From assembly GCA_013821605.1 (NCBI GenBank), contig JACDGP010000031.1, positions 1-47,963 on the forward strand: a DNA stretch of 47,963 nucleotides, given 5' to 3'. Position numbers and translations under genes: made by a program. The stretch comes from Herpetosiphonaceae bacterium. GTDB lineage: Bacteria > Chloroflexota > Chloroflexia > Chloroflexales > Kallotenuaceae. Shown here one piece after another: positions 16,688-24,678 of this stretch; the stretch's first letter is position 1, and every line of letters begins with the position of its first letter. The notes below the pieces were generated by a model that was not told where the DNA came from, made no database searches, and saw only the letters and a list, made by a program, of their open reading frames with translations.

Positions 16688-18382
16688 TCATCCTTCGGCA
16701 CCCGTCGTGGTTCGTCCTAACGACGAGTTGCCGAAGAGGTCAACTGAATACAAGGCCACGTCACGCTCGTATGCTACGGCGGTCGCGTTGCGATGTGCCC
16801 GTTCGCGATCTTCCTGCGCCCCCAGCATTTTGTTCAAAGCCGCGGTATACGCCTCGGCGGCGGCCACGATAATGTCTAGGTTGACGCCATACCCGCTATA
16901 GACCTGCGGCCGGCTATGCTTGCCAGCGCTGTTCGGCTGTTTGCCCGGCGCAGTTTTGCGTGCCTCTTCCTGGATCCGCACGGTGACCTCACCCACGGCG
17001 TCTACACCCTCAGTAATCGCATTGACCGCAAATTCGATCAACTCGTTAGGCCGTCCGACCACCCGATTAATGGCCTGATACACAGCATCAATTGGTCCTG
17101 TACCTTGTCCCGAGTCGGTACGTGCCGTTCCATCAGGTCCCCGCAGGCGTACCGTCGCTGTCGGAATCGCACCGGTACCGCACGAAACCTGGACGTGCTC
17201 AAGGTGGTAGATTTGCACGGGCCGTTCGGCGGCATCATGCACCAATGCTTCGATGTCCCGCTCGTCAAGCAACTTCTTTTTGTCAGCCAGTTCTTTAAAG
17301 CGCTCAAACAGCTGGCTAACCTCGGTGTCAGCGATATGGTAGCCGAGCGCCTCTAGCCGCGAGCGGAAAGCATGCCGCCCGGAGTGCTTGCCGAGCACGA
17401 TCAACGAGCCATCCAGACCAACGGTTTGGGGTCGCATAATCTCGTAAGTTTCGCGGTTTTTGAGCATTCCGTCCTGGTGGATGCCCGACTCATGCGCGAA
17501 CGCATTATCGCCGACGACCGCTTTGTTGGGCGGCACGGCCATCCCGATCGTTGTGCTGAGCAAGCGTGATGCGGGTGCCAGTTGGGTCGTTTCGACCTGC
17601 GATTGCACATCAAACAGATCACGCCGCGTGTGCAGCGCCATGACGATCTCTTCCAACGAGGCATTGCCCGCCCGCTCGCCGATGCCATTAATCGTACATT
17701 CAACTTGGCGGGCCCCCGCTCGGACTCCTGCCAGCGAATTGGCTACCGCCATTCCCAGATCATCATGACAGTGAGTCGACAGGATGATCGTGTCGGCACC
17801 CGGTACCTCGCGGCGCAGCCCGGCGATCATCTGACCATATTCCTCGGGCGTGAGATAGCCCACGGTATCCGGAATGTTGAGCGTGGTGGCCCCTTCCTGG
17901 ATCGCTGCCGCCACGACCTCATGTAAGAATGCCGGATCGGTCCGCCCAGCATCCATCGGTGAAAATTCGACATCCGCGCATAGTGAACGAGCATAACGCA
18001 CCATCGTGCGCGCCAGGGTCAGCACCTCAGGACGTGTCGAGCGCAGTTGGTAGGTGATATGAATATCAGAGGTCGATAAAAAGACATGGATGCGTGGCTT
18101 CTTCGCTGCCTGCACCGCCGTCCAGCAGGCGTCGATATCATCTTTCACGGCACGTGCTAGGCCGCAGATGACTGGCCCATCGTCAGTTCCCAGTTCGCGC
18201 GCGATCATGTTGACCGCTTCCCAATCACCATCCGAGGCTGCCGGAAAGCCGGCCTCGATAATATCAACCTTCAGCCGGACCAGCTGCCGTGCGACTGCCA
18301 GCTTTTCATCGCGGGTCATCGTACAACCCGGTGACTGTTCGCCATCCCGCAACGTGGTATCAAAAATCTTTACATGATCCAT
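16688..18382 (-). CDS. leuA: 2-isopropylmalate synthase
   Basis: 564 residues. Condenses acetyl-CoA with 2-ketoisovalerate, the committed step of leucine synthesis. Catalytic barrel motifs: IFDTTLRDGEQSPG near residue 6, [19 protein letters not shown] for metal binding and NGIGERAGNASLEE. The C-terminal part (about 390-520) is the allosteric LeuA dimer domain that binds leucine. The N-terminus has an SD embedded in purine-rich heptamer repeats. Ends 17 bases before the cimA start. Confidence 0.96.
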   Translation of the reverse strand: MDHVKIFDTTLRDGEQSPGCTMTRDEKLAVARQLVRLKVDIIEAGFPAASDGDWEAVNMIARELGTDDGPVICGLARAVKDDIDACWTAVQAAKKPRIHVFLSTSDIHITYQLRSTRPEVLTLARTMVRYARSLCADVEFSPMDAGRTDPAFLHEVVAAAIQEGATTLNIPDTVGYLTPEEYGQMIAGLRREVPGADTIILSTHCHDDLGMAVANSLAGVRAGARQVECTINGIGERAGNASLEEIVMALHTRRDLFDVQSQVETTQLAPASRLLSTTIGMAVPPNKAVVGDNAFAHESGIHQDGMLKNRETYEIMRPQTVGLDGSLIVLGKHSGRHAFRSRLEALGYHIADTEVSQLFERFKELADKKKLLDERDIEALVHDAAERPVQIYHLEHVQVSCGTGAIPTATVRLRGPDGTARTDSGQGTGPIDAVYQAINRVVGRPNELIEFAVNAITEGVDAVGEVTVRIQEEARKTAPGKQPNSAGKHSRPQVYSGYGVNLDIIVAAAEAYTAALNKMLGAQEDRERAHRNATAVAYERDVALYSVDLFGNSSLGRTTTGAEG

Positions 18383-18385
18383 ATT

Positions 18386-18425
18386 ACCTTCCTTCCGTCC
18401 TCATCCCTCAGTCCTCATCGCTCGT
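18386..18425 (-). repeat. Purine-rich heptamer repeats between ilvC and leuA
   Basis: On the minus strand the gap reads as successive seven-base units CGATGAG, GACTGAG, GGATGAG, GACGGAA and GGAAGGT, directly before the leuA start. A related array is at 19482-19517. These short tandem heptamers supply Shine-Dalgarno-like purine tracts. Confidence 0.55.
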
Positions 18426-19448
18426 TTAAGCTCCGCCGCTACCCGGCAATACTTCCTTCGGATTAACGAACGGCATCATGCGCCGCAAGTCACGCCCGAC
18501 CTGCTCAATGCGGTGGTCGGTGTCCGCCGCACGCATCTGGTTGAAATGAGGCCGACCATTATGGTTTTCATCGATCCATTCTTCGGCAAAAGCACCACTT
18601 TGAATATCGGCCAGCAGGCTGCGCATCGCCGCCTTGGTTTGCTCCGTGATGATGCGCGGCCCGGCATGGTAGTCACCGAATTCAGCTGTGTCGCTGACCG
18701 AATAGCGCATGTAGTTCAAACCACCCTGATAGAACAAATCAACGATTAGCTTGAGCTCGTGCATGCACTCGAAGTACGCAACCTCGGGCTGGTAGCCAGC
18801 ATCAACCAGTGTTTCAAAGCCAGCCTTCACCAGCGCTGATACACCCCCACACAACACGGCCTGTTCGCCGAAAAGATCGGTTTCAGTTTCTTCGGTAAAG
18901 GTCGTTTGTAATACGCCGGCTCGCGTTGATCCTATTCCCTTCGCATACGCCAGTGCATCTTGGAGCGCACCGCCCGACGCGTCTTGGTGGACTGCTACCA
19001 GCGCGGGTACGCCGCCACCCTGCGTAAATACCTCGCGCACGCGGTGACCTGGTGCCTTAGGGGCGACCATGCTGACGTCAACGCCGGGGCCGGGATTAAT
19101 TTGGCCATACCGGATGTTGAAGCCATGCGCGAACATCAGTGTTTTGCCCTGCTCCAGATGTGGGGCAATTTGTTCGTTATAAACCTCCGCCTGCATGGTG
19201 TCGGGCACTAGGAGCATGATCATATCCGACTGCTTAGCCGCATCCGCGACACTCATCGCCTCGAGTTCGGCTGCCTTGACCTTAGCAAAGGACTTCGAGC
19301 CCGAATGTAAACCGACCACGACATGCAGGCCGCTATCGCGCAAATTCTGTGCATGGGCATGACCCTGACTCCCAAAGCCGATGATCGCGATGTGGCGGTT
19401 GGCAAGCCGTGCAAGATCGGCCTGCTTGTCGTAAAAAATCTCTGCCAT
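18426..19448 (-). CDS. ilvC: Ketol-acid reductoisomerase
   Basis: 340 residues from ATG 19448; a TTG six codons upstream is less likely. Class I enzyme, which isomerises and reduces acetolactate or acetohydroxybutyrate using NADPH and Mg. The Rossmann motif [16 protein letters not shown] lies near residue 27, and the all-helical C-terminal domain includes [15 protein letters not shown]. Length is standard. GAGGAG lies 10 bases upstream of the start. Confidence 0.97.
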   Translation of the reverse strand: MAEIFYDKQADLARLANRHIAIIGFGSQGHAHAQNLRDSGLHVVVGLHSGSKSFAKVKAAELEAMSVADAAKQSDMIMLLVPDTMQAEVYNEQIAPHLEQGKTLMFAHGFNIRYGQINPGPGVDVSMVAPKAPGHRVREVFTQGGGVPALVAVHQDASGGALQDALAYAKGIGSTRAGVLQTTFTEETETDLFGEQAVLCGGVSALVKAGFETLVDAGYQPEVAYFECMHELKLIVDLFYQGGLNYMRYSVSDTAEFGDYHAGPRIITEQTKAAMRSLLADIQSGAFAEEWIDENHNGRPHFNQMRAADTDHRIEQVGRDLRRMMPFVNPKEVLPGSGGA

Positions 19449-19481
19449 GAGCAATAAACTCCTCAATATGTACTGTACTTC

Positions 19482-19517
19482 TCCGCCGCTCCTCAGTCCT
19501 CGTCCCTCATCCCTGGT
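19482..19517 (-). repeat. Purine-rich heptamer repeats between ilvH and ilvC
   Basis: Minus-strand units GGGATGA, GGGACGA, GGACTGA and GGAGCGG follow one another in a seven-base period immediately after the ilvH stop. Same repeat type as at 18386-18425. Confidence 0.55.
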
Positions 19518-20030
19518 CTATGCGACTTTGACATACGCATCGCCCGCATGCGTGGGCGTGCCGCGGACCATCGCGATCCGTCCGGTGCGCACCATTTCGC
19601 GAATACCGAAAGGTCGCACAAGTTCTATAAAATTGTCGATCTGATCGGGTGAGGTCGTCAGCTCGACCATCAGCGAATCTTGCCCAACGTCTGCGATCTT
19701 GCCGCCGAACGCTTCGGCCAGGCTACTGACCTCCTGGCGTTTACTGGCGGGCGCATAGATTTTTGCCAGCACCAGTTCGCGTGCGATATGTGGGTCATCG
19801 CTGACGTCACTGACCTTCAGGACCTCGATCAAGCGATAAAGTTGCTTCGTGACCTGCTCGACAATCGTGTCCTCGCCATCAACCACCAAGGTCATACGCG
19901 AGATGCCGGGCGTCTCCGAGCCGCCAACGGCCAGACTATCGATGTTATAGCCACGGCGCCGGAACATACTTGCCACGCGGTTCAAAACGCCGGGATGGTC
20001 TTGCATTAATGCAACCACTGTATGCTTCAT
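19518..20030 (-). CDS. ilvH: Acetolactate synthase small (regulatory) subunit
   Basis: 170 residues with an N-terminal ACT domain (VVALMQDHPGVLNRVASMFR) that binds valine, and the conserved NIDSLAVGGSETPGISRMTL. Confers feedback inhibition on the large subunit. Normal length; starts 12 bases after ilvB. Confidence 0.96.
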   Translation of the reverse strand: MKHTVVALMQDHPGVLNRVASMFRRRGYNIDSLAVGGSETPGISRMTLVVDGEDTIVEQVTKQLYRLIEVLKVSDVSDDPHIARELVLAKIYAPASKRQEVSSLAEAFGGKIADVGQDSLMVELTTSPDQIDNFIELVRPFGIREMVRTGRIAMVRGTPTHAGDAYVKVA

Positions 20031-20042
20031 GTCTGTCCTTCG

Positions 20043-21749
20043 CTATGCCAGTACTGGTTGCGGATCGCTCATAATCATGTCGCTGATCGAAGCACCAGGT
20101 GCGACCATCGGAAACACATTCGCTTCTTGCTCAACGCGGAACTCCAATAGCATCGGGCCTGAGGTGGCGTAGGCCGTCGCAATCGCATCTGCGACGTCTT
20201 CCGCGCGGGAAATGCTCATGCCGGGCATCCCATACGCGTCGGCGACCTTGACGAAGTCGGGCGACCACATGGGCGTGGCGGAGTAGCGCTTATCATGGAA
20301 CAGCTGCTGCCACTGTCGCACCATGCCGAGGTAGCCGTTATTAATAATCGCGATTTTGATCGGCAACCCTTCCTGCATGATCGTGGCCAGCTCCTGAATA
20401 TTCATCTGGAAGCCGCCATCGCCTGCCACCGCCCATACTGTGGAGCCGGGATCACCGAACTGTGCACCGACCGCTGCCGGCAGGGCAAAGCCCATCGTGC
20501 CCGCGCCACCGCTGGTAATGTGGGTGTGCGGCTCAAGCCAGTCGATCAGCTGCGCGGCCCACATCTGGTGTTGGCCCACATCTGTGCAGATATGGTAATT
20601 GCCGCGCTCGTTGATCATCTTGGTCATGACTGCAAAGACGTCATGGGGCATGAACTGCGGTGTCTCGGGTCGGGTGTATTGCTGCTTGGCGGCATGCACC
20701 GCTTGCATCTCGCGAATATGCAGGAGCCAATCACCGCTGTCACGCGCCGGTAGCTCTTCGAGCAAGATCGTGAGAATCCGCTTGGCATCACCAACGATCG
20801 GCACATCCACGCGGATGTTTTTACCGATCTCGGATGGGTCAATATCGACATGAATAATCTTGGCGTGGGGAGCGAAGGTTGACGTCTTACCGGTGACGCG
20901 GTCGTCAAACCGACCACCAATGTTGAACAGAAGATCACATTCTTGGATCGCTTTGTTGTTATGGACCCAGCCGTGCATGCCCGACATACCCAATGACAGC
21001 GGGTGGTCTTCAGGAAAAGCGCCAATGCCGTGCAGGGTTGTAATGACCGGGATACCGGTGCGTTCGGCCAGTTCGCGCACCTCTGGAAAGGCCTCAGAGA
21101 GCATAACACCACGGCCAATCATTAACAACGGCTTATTTGCCATACCAATGAGCTTGATCGCTTCGCGAATCTGTTTGCGGTTCCCATCACGCGTGGGCTT
21201 ATAGCCTGGCAGGTTAACGCTCTCGGGCCAGACCGGCGTCGTGCGCAGTTGCTGCGCATCCTTAGCAATATCGATCAGTACCGGGCCTGGACGCCCCGTC
21301 CGCGCAATGTGAAAGGCTTCTTTGAAGACGCGCGGCAGTTCACGCACGTCGGTCACGAGGTAGTTATGCTTGGTGATTGGCTGTGTAATCCCCGTCACGT
21401 CCGTTTCTTGGAACGCATCACGTCCGATCAACGCGGACGTCACCTGTCCGGTAATGGCCACGATTGGCACGCTATCCATCATCGCATCCGAAATCGCCGT
21501 CACGAGGTTGGTCGCGCCCGGTCCACTCGTTGCCACGCACACGCCCACCTTGCCGGTCACGCGTGCATAGCCTTCTGCTGCGTGCCCTGCCGCCTGCTCA
21601 TGGCGCACCAGCACATGATGTAGTTGCTCATAGCCGACAAGTGCATCATAAAATGGCATGATACAGCCGCCGGGATAGCCAAAGATAACCTCTACCCCTT
21701 CTCTGAGCAGGGCTTCGCACATAATCTGGGCACCAGTTAGCTCTGTCAT
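20043..21749 (-). CDS. ilvB: Acetolactate synthase large (catalytic) subunit
   Basis: 568 residues; TPP- and FAD-dependent enzyme that condenses two pyruvates, or pyruvate with 2-oxobutanoate, the first common step of BCAA synthesis. The N-terminal TPP pyrimidine domain has the glutamate in VLRHEQ-type context (HVLVRHEQAAGHAAEGYAR), followed by ATSGPGATN. The C-terminal domain carries the diphosphate motif GDGGFQMNIQELATI with NNGYLG. GGGAG precedes the ATG. It is the first structural gene, some 510 bases downstream of the operon promoter. Confidence 0.97.
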   Translation of the reverse strand: MTELTGAQIMCEALLREGVEVIFGYPGGCIMPFYDALVGYEQLHHVLVRHEQAAGHAAEGYARVTGKVGVCVATSGPGATNLVTAISDAMMDSVPIVAITGQVTSALIGRDAFQETDVTGITQPITKHNYLVTDVRELPRVFKEAFHIARTGRPGPVLIDIAKDAQQLRTTPVWPESVNLPGYKPTRDGNRKQIREAIKLIGMANKPLLMIGRGVMLSEAFPEVRELAERTGIPVITTLHGIGAFPEDHPLSLGMSGMHGWVHNNKAIQECDLLFNIGGRFDDRVTGKTSTFAPHAKIIHVDIDPSEIGKNIRVDVPIVGDAKRILTILLEELPARDSGDWLLHIREMQAVHAAKQQYTRPETPQFMPHDVFAVMTKMINERGNYHICTDVGQHQMWAAQLIDWLEPHTHITSGGAGTMGFALPAAVGAQFGDPGSTVWAVAGDGGFQMNIQELATIMQEGLPIKIAIINNGYLGMVRQWQQLFHDKRYSATPMWSPDFVKVADAYGMPGMSISRAEDVADAIATAYATSGPMLLEFRVEQEANVFPMVAPGASISDMIMSDPQPVLA

Positions 21750-21827
21750 ACACTTGCTCCCTTATTAATTGCACCGTAATAAATAACAACGAGATGATAG
21801 CTGGCATGGCTCGATCTGCCCAAACTA

Positions 21828-21968
21828 TCAGGACCGGCGCGTGCGTAGTTGGTGAATCGGAATTGGTAGCAGAGCTGGCTGGAAAGGCCTGGTAGGGGAC
21901 AGGCTCCAGTGGAGCAACGAACGTACGTAACGAAGACACTGGCGAACGAAGAACGGTTGCTGACGCAT
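21828..21968 (-). CDS. Possible small ORF in the ilvB 5' leader
   Basis: A 46-codon ORF starts at an ATG with an excellent GGAGG eight bases upstream and ends 78 bases before ilvB. The peptide is Arg- and Leu-rich (MRQQPFFVRQCLRYVRSLL at its start) and unrecognised. The start codon lies in the 8-mer ATGCGTCA, whose exact complement occurs 41 bases upstream, so a hairpin could hide it. It may be a second leader peptide, or just open by chance; only the SD supports it. Confidence 0.3.
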   Translation of the reverse strand: MRQQPFFVRQCLRYVRSLLHWSLSPTRPFQPALLPIPIHQLRTRRS

Positions 21969-22095
21969 ATATCCTCCAATGAACATAACGCAACGAATAT
22001 GGGAGCGTGATGCGTCAGTGCACCGGTGGCCTTCTATGCCATAAGTTGTGTTGTTCCCGACGATATGGGGAGCACTGCATCGTGCTCCAAGTACT

Positions 22096-22128
22096 AAGAA
22101 ACCCTCTCGGTTTGCACCGAGAGGGTTT
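22096..22128 (-). terminator. Attenuator terminator of the ilv-leu operon
   Basis: Minus-strand AACCCTCTCGG and CCGAGAGGGTT form an 11-bp perfect stem (12 with a flanking A-T pair) with a six-base loop, followed by TTTCTT. It lies 23 bases downstream of the leader peptide stop. The leader segment GAGAGGT (22153-22159) can pair with ACCCTCTC in the left arm, an alternative antiterminator. A second hairpin (GGAGCAC/GTGCTCC, 22069-22088) follows without a U tract. Confidence 0.8.
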
Positions 22129-22150
22129 TGAGTTTCATGTGTCTCGCCCG

Positions 22151-22234
22151 TTACCTCTCAATGCCAAGCCAGCCCTTGTTAATAAGAAGGGCTACAAGCA
22201 GGAGGCTAAGCAGGTTGTGGGCGACGTGACGCAT
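22151..22234 (-). CDS. Branched-chain amino acid leader peptide (27 residues)
   Basis: The ORF starts 29 bases after the predicted transcription start and encodes a 27-residue peptide whose core reads LLSLLLVALLI: ten of the eleven codons are Leu, Val, Ala or Ile. It is followed by the terminator hairpin. This is the classical layout of ribosome-mediated attenuation: shortage of charged Leu/Val/Ile tRNA would stall the ribosome on the core, leaving the GAGAGG at its last codons free to block the terminator. The SD is weak (GAG about 12 bases upstream). Confidence 0.82.
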   Translation of the reverse strand: MRHVAHNLLSLLLVALLINKGWLGIER

Positions 22235-22269
22235 AGGTATTTAATTACTCAAAATGTACGACTTCGCCA

Positions 22270-22298
22270 ACTATACAGGCTCGGTGCGATTGTGTCAA
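22270..22298 (-). promoter_or_regulatory. Sigma70-type promoter of the ilv-leu operon
   Basis: Minus-strand -35 TTGACA (22293-22298), 17-base spacer, -10 TATAGT (22270-22275). Transcription would start near 22263 and read into the leader peptide. It is divergent from the MFS gene at 22436. Confidence 0.87.
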
Positions 22299-22435
22299 GC
22301 GCAATTTCTATGGTATTGTGCTGCTAACGAACATGCTTTATACCGGCCGCGCGGCGTTGCGCTACGATGCGTCAGCCAATGTGCCATTGCGCAGGAGATC
22401 GGGAGCTATTGGAGACGTCCATCAAAGAGCAAGCA

Positions 22436-23803
22436 ATGGCTACGCTGCCGGAGCCGGGTGTTTGGAGCCGTTCGTACTACCTGCTGACCCTTGGCCTTAT
22501 TCTGACCGTAGCTGCCACGGCCTTCGAAGCACTTGCGATTGCCACGACCCTTCCCGCCACGGTGCGCGAGCTCGGGGGCTTGGCTCTCTATGGCTGGGCC
22601 TTCAGCGCCTTCATGCTCACAAATCTCGTCGGCATCACGCTTGCCGGTGGTGAAGCCGACCGCTATGGTCCGGCGCGACCCTTTGTGATCGGCGTCATCC
22701 TGTTTGCACTCGGTCTCCTGATTTCAGGCTTCGCACCTGCTATGTTGGTGGTCATTATTGGACGTGGCGTCCAGGGCTTCGGTGCAGGCGCAATTGCATC
22801 GGTCGCCTACGTCGCCATTGGTCGCGGCTTCCCCGAAGCGGCCAAAGCGCGTATGCTCGCCCTCTTATCGAGTGCGTGGGTCGTGCCGGGGCTGATAGGC
22901 CCCGCCTTAGCCGGCCTGATCGGTGACCATCTGGGCTGGCGCTGGGTATTTTTGCTACTGGCGCCCCTTGCACCCCTCGCCGCTTGTCTCGCCCTGCCGG
23001 CCCTGCGTCACTTACCCGGCAACCCCAAGGCAATTCGCGATTGGCAGCGTATCCGGGCGTCGGTACGCTTACCGCTGGGGGTCGCTATGATTGTGGTGGC
23101 AGTGGAGTTGCGCTCCCTACCGCTCGTCGCTCTCCTTGCTGCGGTTGGCCTCGTGCTGGCCATTCCTGCCCTGCATCGCTTGCTGCCTGCCGGTACCTTG
23201 CGGGCCAAAGCCGGTCTCCCTGCTGCCATCGCCACCATGGGCCTCCTCAACCTGGGCTTCTTTGGCGCCGATGCCTTCGTGCCCTTAGCCCTGCGTAACG
23301 TGCGCGGCCAGACCGGTACCGCCGCCGGCTTGGCGCTGACCGCTGCCACGGTCTGCTGGTCGACTGGCTCGTGGATTCAAGCCCGACTTGCCGCCGGTGG
23401 GGGAGGTCGTGGTCGCGTTATGCTAGGCCAGGCGTTCATTGCAATCGGGGCCGCTGGGATAGCCCTGGTGGTCACGACGAACGTCCCAGTGCTCCTCGCT
23501 GTGGTGGCTTGGGGCATCGCCGGATTGGGCATGGGCCTTGCCTTCTCAACGATTAGCCTCGTGGTCTTGGAGCAAGCACTGCCTGGACAGGAGGGCACAA
23601 CCTCGTCGGCAATGCAGCTGGTCAGCGGTCTTGGCACTGCACTAGGAACGGGCCTTGGTGGCGCGGTCATCGCCTATTTTAGCATAGCAAACACCACGCC
23701 TCGTACCGGCATCCTGATCCAGGATCTGTTAATGATCGGCGTGCTCATGATTGGCATCATAGCCGCGCTTGGGCTACCTACCGATCCGCACCGTGTGTTC
23801 TGA
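22436..23803 (+). CDS. MFS transporter, drug-efflux type
   Basis: 455 residues from ATG 22436; an in-frame ATG at 22367 would add a hydrophilic 23-residue extension without a good SD. Hydrophobic throughout, with many membrane helices in the pattern of the EmrB/QacA-like (DHA2) group. Family signs: the loop GGEADRYGPARPF between early helices (motif A), GRGVQGFGAGAI, and AWVVPGLIGPALAGLIGDHLGWRW (motif C region, near 165-185). Probably exports small hydrophobic compounds by proton antiport. Divergent from the ilv operon, so its expression could be linked to amino acid export, but that is speculation. Confidence 0.88.
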   Translation: MATLPEPGVWSRSYYLLTLGLILTVAATAFEALAIATTLPATVRELGGLALYGWAFSAFMLTNLVGITLAGGEADRYGPARPFVIGVILFALGLLISGFAPAMLVVIIGRGVQGFGAGAIASVAYVAIGRGFPEAAKARMLALLSSAWVVPGLIGPALAGLIGDHLGWRWVFLLLAPLAPLAACLALPALRHLPGNPKAIRDWQRIRASVRLPLGVAMIVVAVELRSLPLVALLAAVGLVLAIPALHRLLPAGTLRAKAGLPAAIATMGLLNLGFFGADAFVPLALRNVRGQTGTAAGLALTAATVCWSTGSWIQARLAAGGGGRGRVMLGQAFIAIGAAGIALVVTTNVPVLLAVVAWGIAGLGMGLAFSTISLVVLEQALPGQEGTTSSAMQLVSGLGTALGTGLGGAVIAYFSIANTTPRTGILIQDLLMIGVLMIGIIAALGLPTDPHRVF

Positions 23804-23853
23804 GAGCCTTTGCCCACACTGATCACGAGTGCTTGGGACCGGGCCACAGCTGA

Positions 23854-24399
23854 CTATGTTCTGCCGTTCGTTGCCCCGCCTAGCTCAAACCTTAGGTAGC
23901 CGGGCTCACTACCCGCCCCAATCTCTGCAAAGCCAAGCTTGCATACCAACTGCAGTGACGGTGTATTGTCGCTGTGTATCTCCGCTACAACGCGCCGCAC
24001 AGCAGCATGTGCCAATGCCCATCCCACGAGTCCCTCCACCATCTCCGTCGCCAGCCCTTGACGCTGGTACTCTGGCAGGACCGAATAACCGATTTCGACC
24101 GTCCCATCCTGTGGCGGCCCCATGAAACCGCTGCTCGCCACCAAGGTATCTGGCTCAGAGCCACTGTCACGCAGTACGCCATACCAGGTTATCCAGCCCA
24201 CGTGATGCGGGGACGCCTCTAGTTGCCGGAGAAAGAAAGGCAGCGCATCTGCCAGCATCTCCGGTGGCCAACTTACTGGGATCGATGCCTGGAGCAACGT
24301 CGCCAATGCAGCCCGGTCCTCAATCTCAGCCTGGGCAAGCTCCACAGTGGCCGGGACCAGCCGCATGCGGGCGGTTAATAGCATGGCAGGTGTATTCAT
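23854..24399 (-). CDS. GNAT-family N-acetyltransferase
   Basis: 181 residues from ATG 24399 with AAGGA five bases upstream. RimJ/RimL-like layout: TARMRLVPATVELAQAEI at the start, GTVEIGYSVLPEYQRQGLAT (acetyl-CoA pyrophosphate loop QRQGLA) in the middle and EIHSDNTPSLQLVCKLGF near the end. Acetylates an amine on an unknown small molecule or protein. Convergent with the MFS gene. Confidence 0.88.
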   Translation of the reverse strand: MNTPAMLLTARMRLVPATVELAQAEIEDRAALATLLQASIPVSWPPEMLADALPFFLRQLEASPHHVGWITWYGVLRDSGSEPDTLVASSGFMGPPQDGTVEIGYSVLPEYQRQGLATEMVEGLVGWALAHAAVRRVVAEIHSDNTPSLQLVCKLGFAEIGAGSEPGYLRFELGGATNGRT

Positions 24400-24573
24400 A
24401 CGTCCTTGCAAAGGTAGCTCTCCTGCAACCTCATCTGCTCATGTTCAGCGAGTTGTGGCAGTGCTCTGTGGTCGAGTATATCACAGCCCTCGTCACTGAG
24501 AGCCGGGCATAATTCCATCCCCGCAACCCAAACTCTCTTAGTCACGTCTTATCAACCGAGGGCATACTATCGG

Positions 24574-24579
24574 TATAAT
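24574..24579 (+). promoter_or_regulatory. Candidate -10 element upstream of the M23 peptidase gene
   Basis: TATAAT lies about 100 bases before the gene. Only a weak -35 candidate (TTATCA, 19-base spacing) is visible. The rest of the 279-base gap between the divergent GNAT and peptidase genes shows nothing else. Confidence 0.3.
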
Positions 24580-24678
24580 ACCCGGGTTACGTTATAAACG
24601 TGAGCGGATTGTGCTTGACTTGCTTTGTATTCAGGTGCTTGTGCGATATGTCACGGCTAAGGGTTTAGCATTTAAGTT

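Noticed and set aside
22007-22327. Plus-strand ORF over the ilv leader
   Set aside because: It runs through the terminator hairpin and promoter on the opposite strand and resembles no protein.
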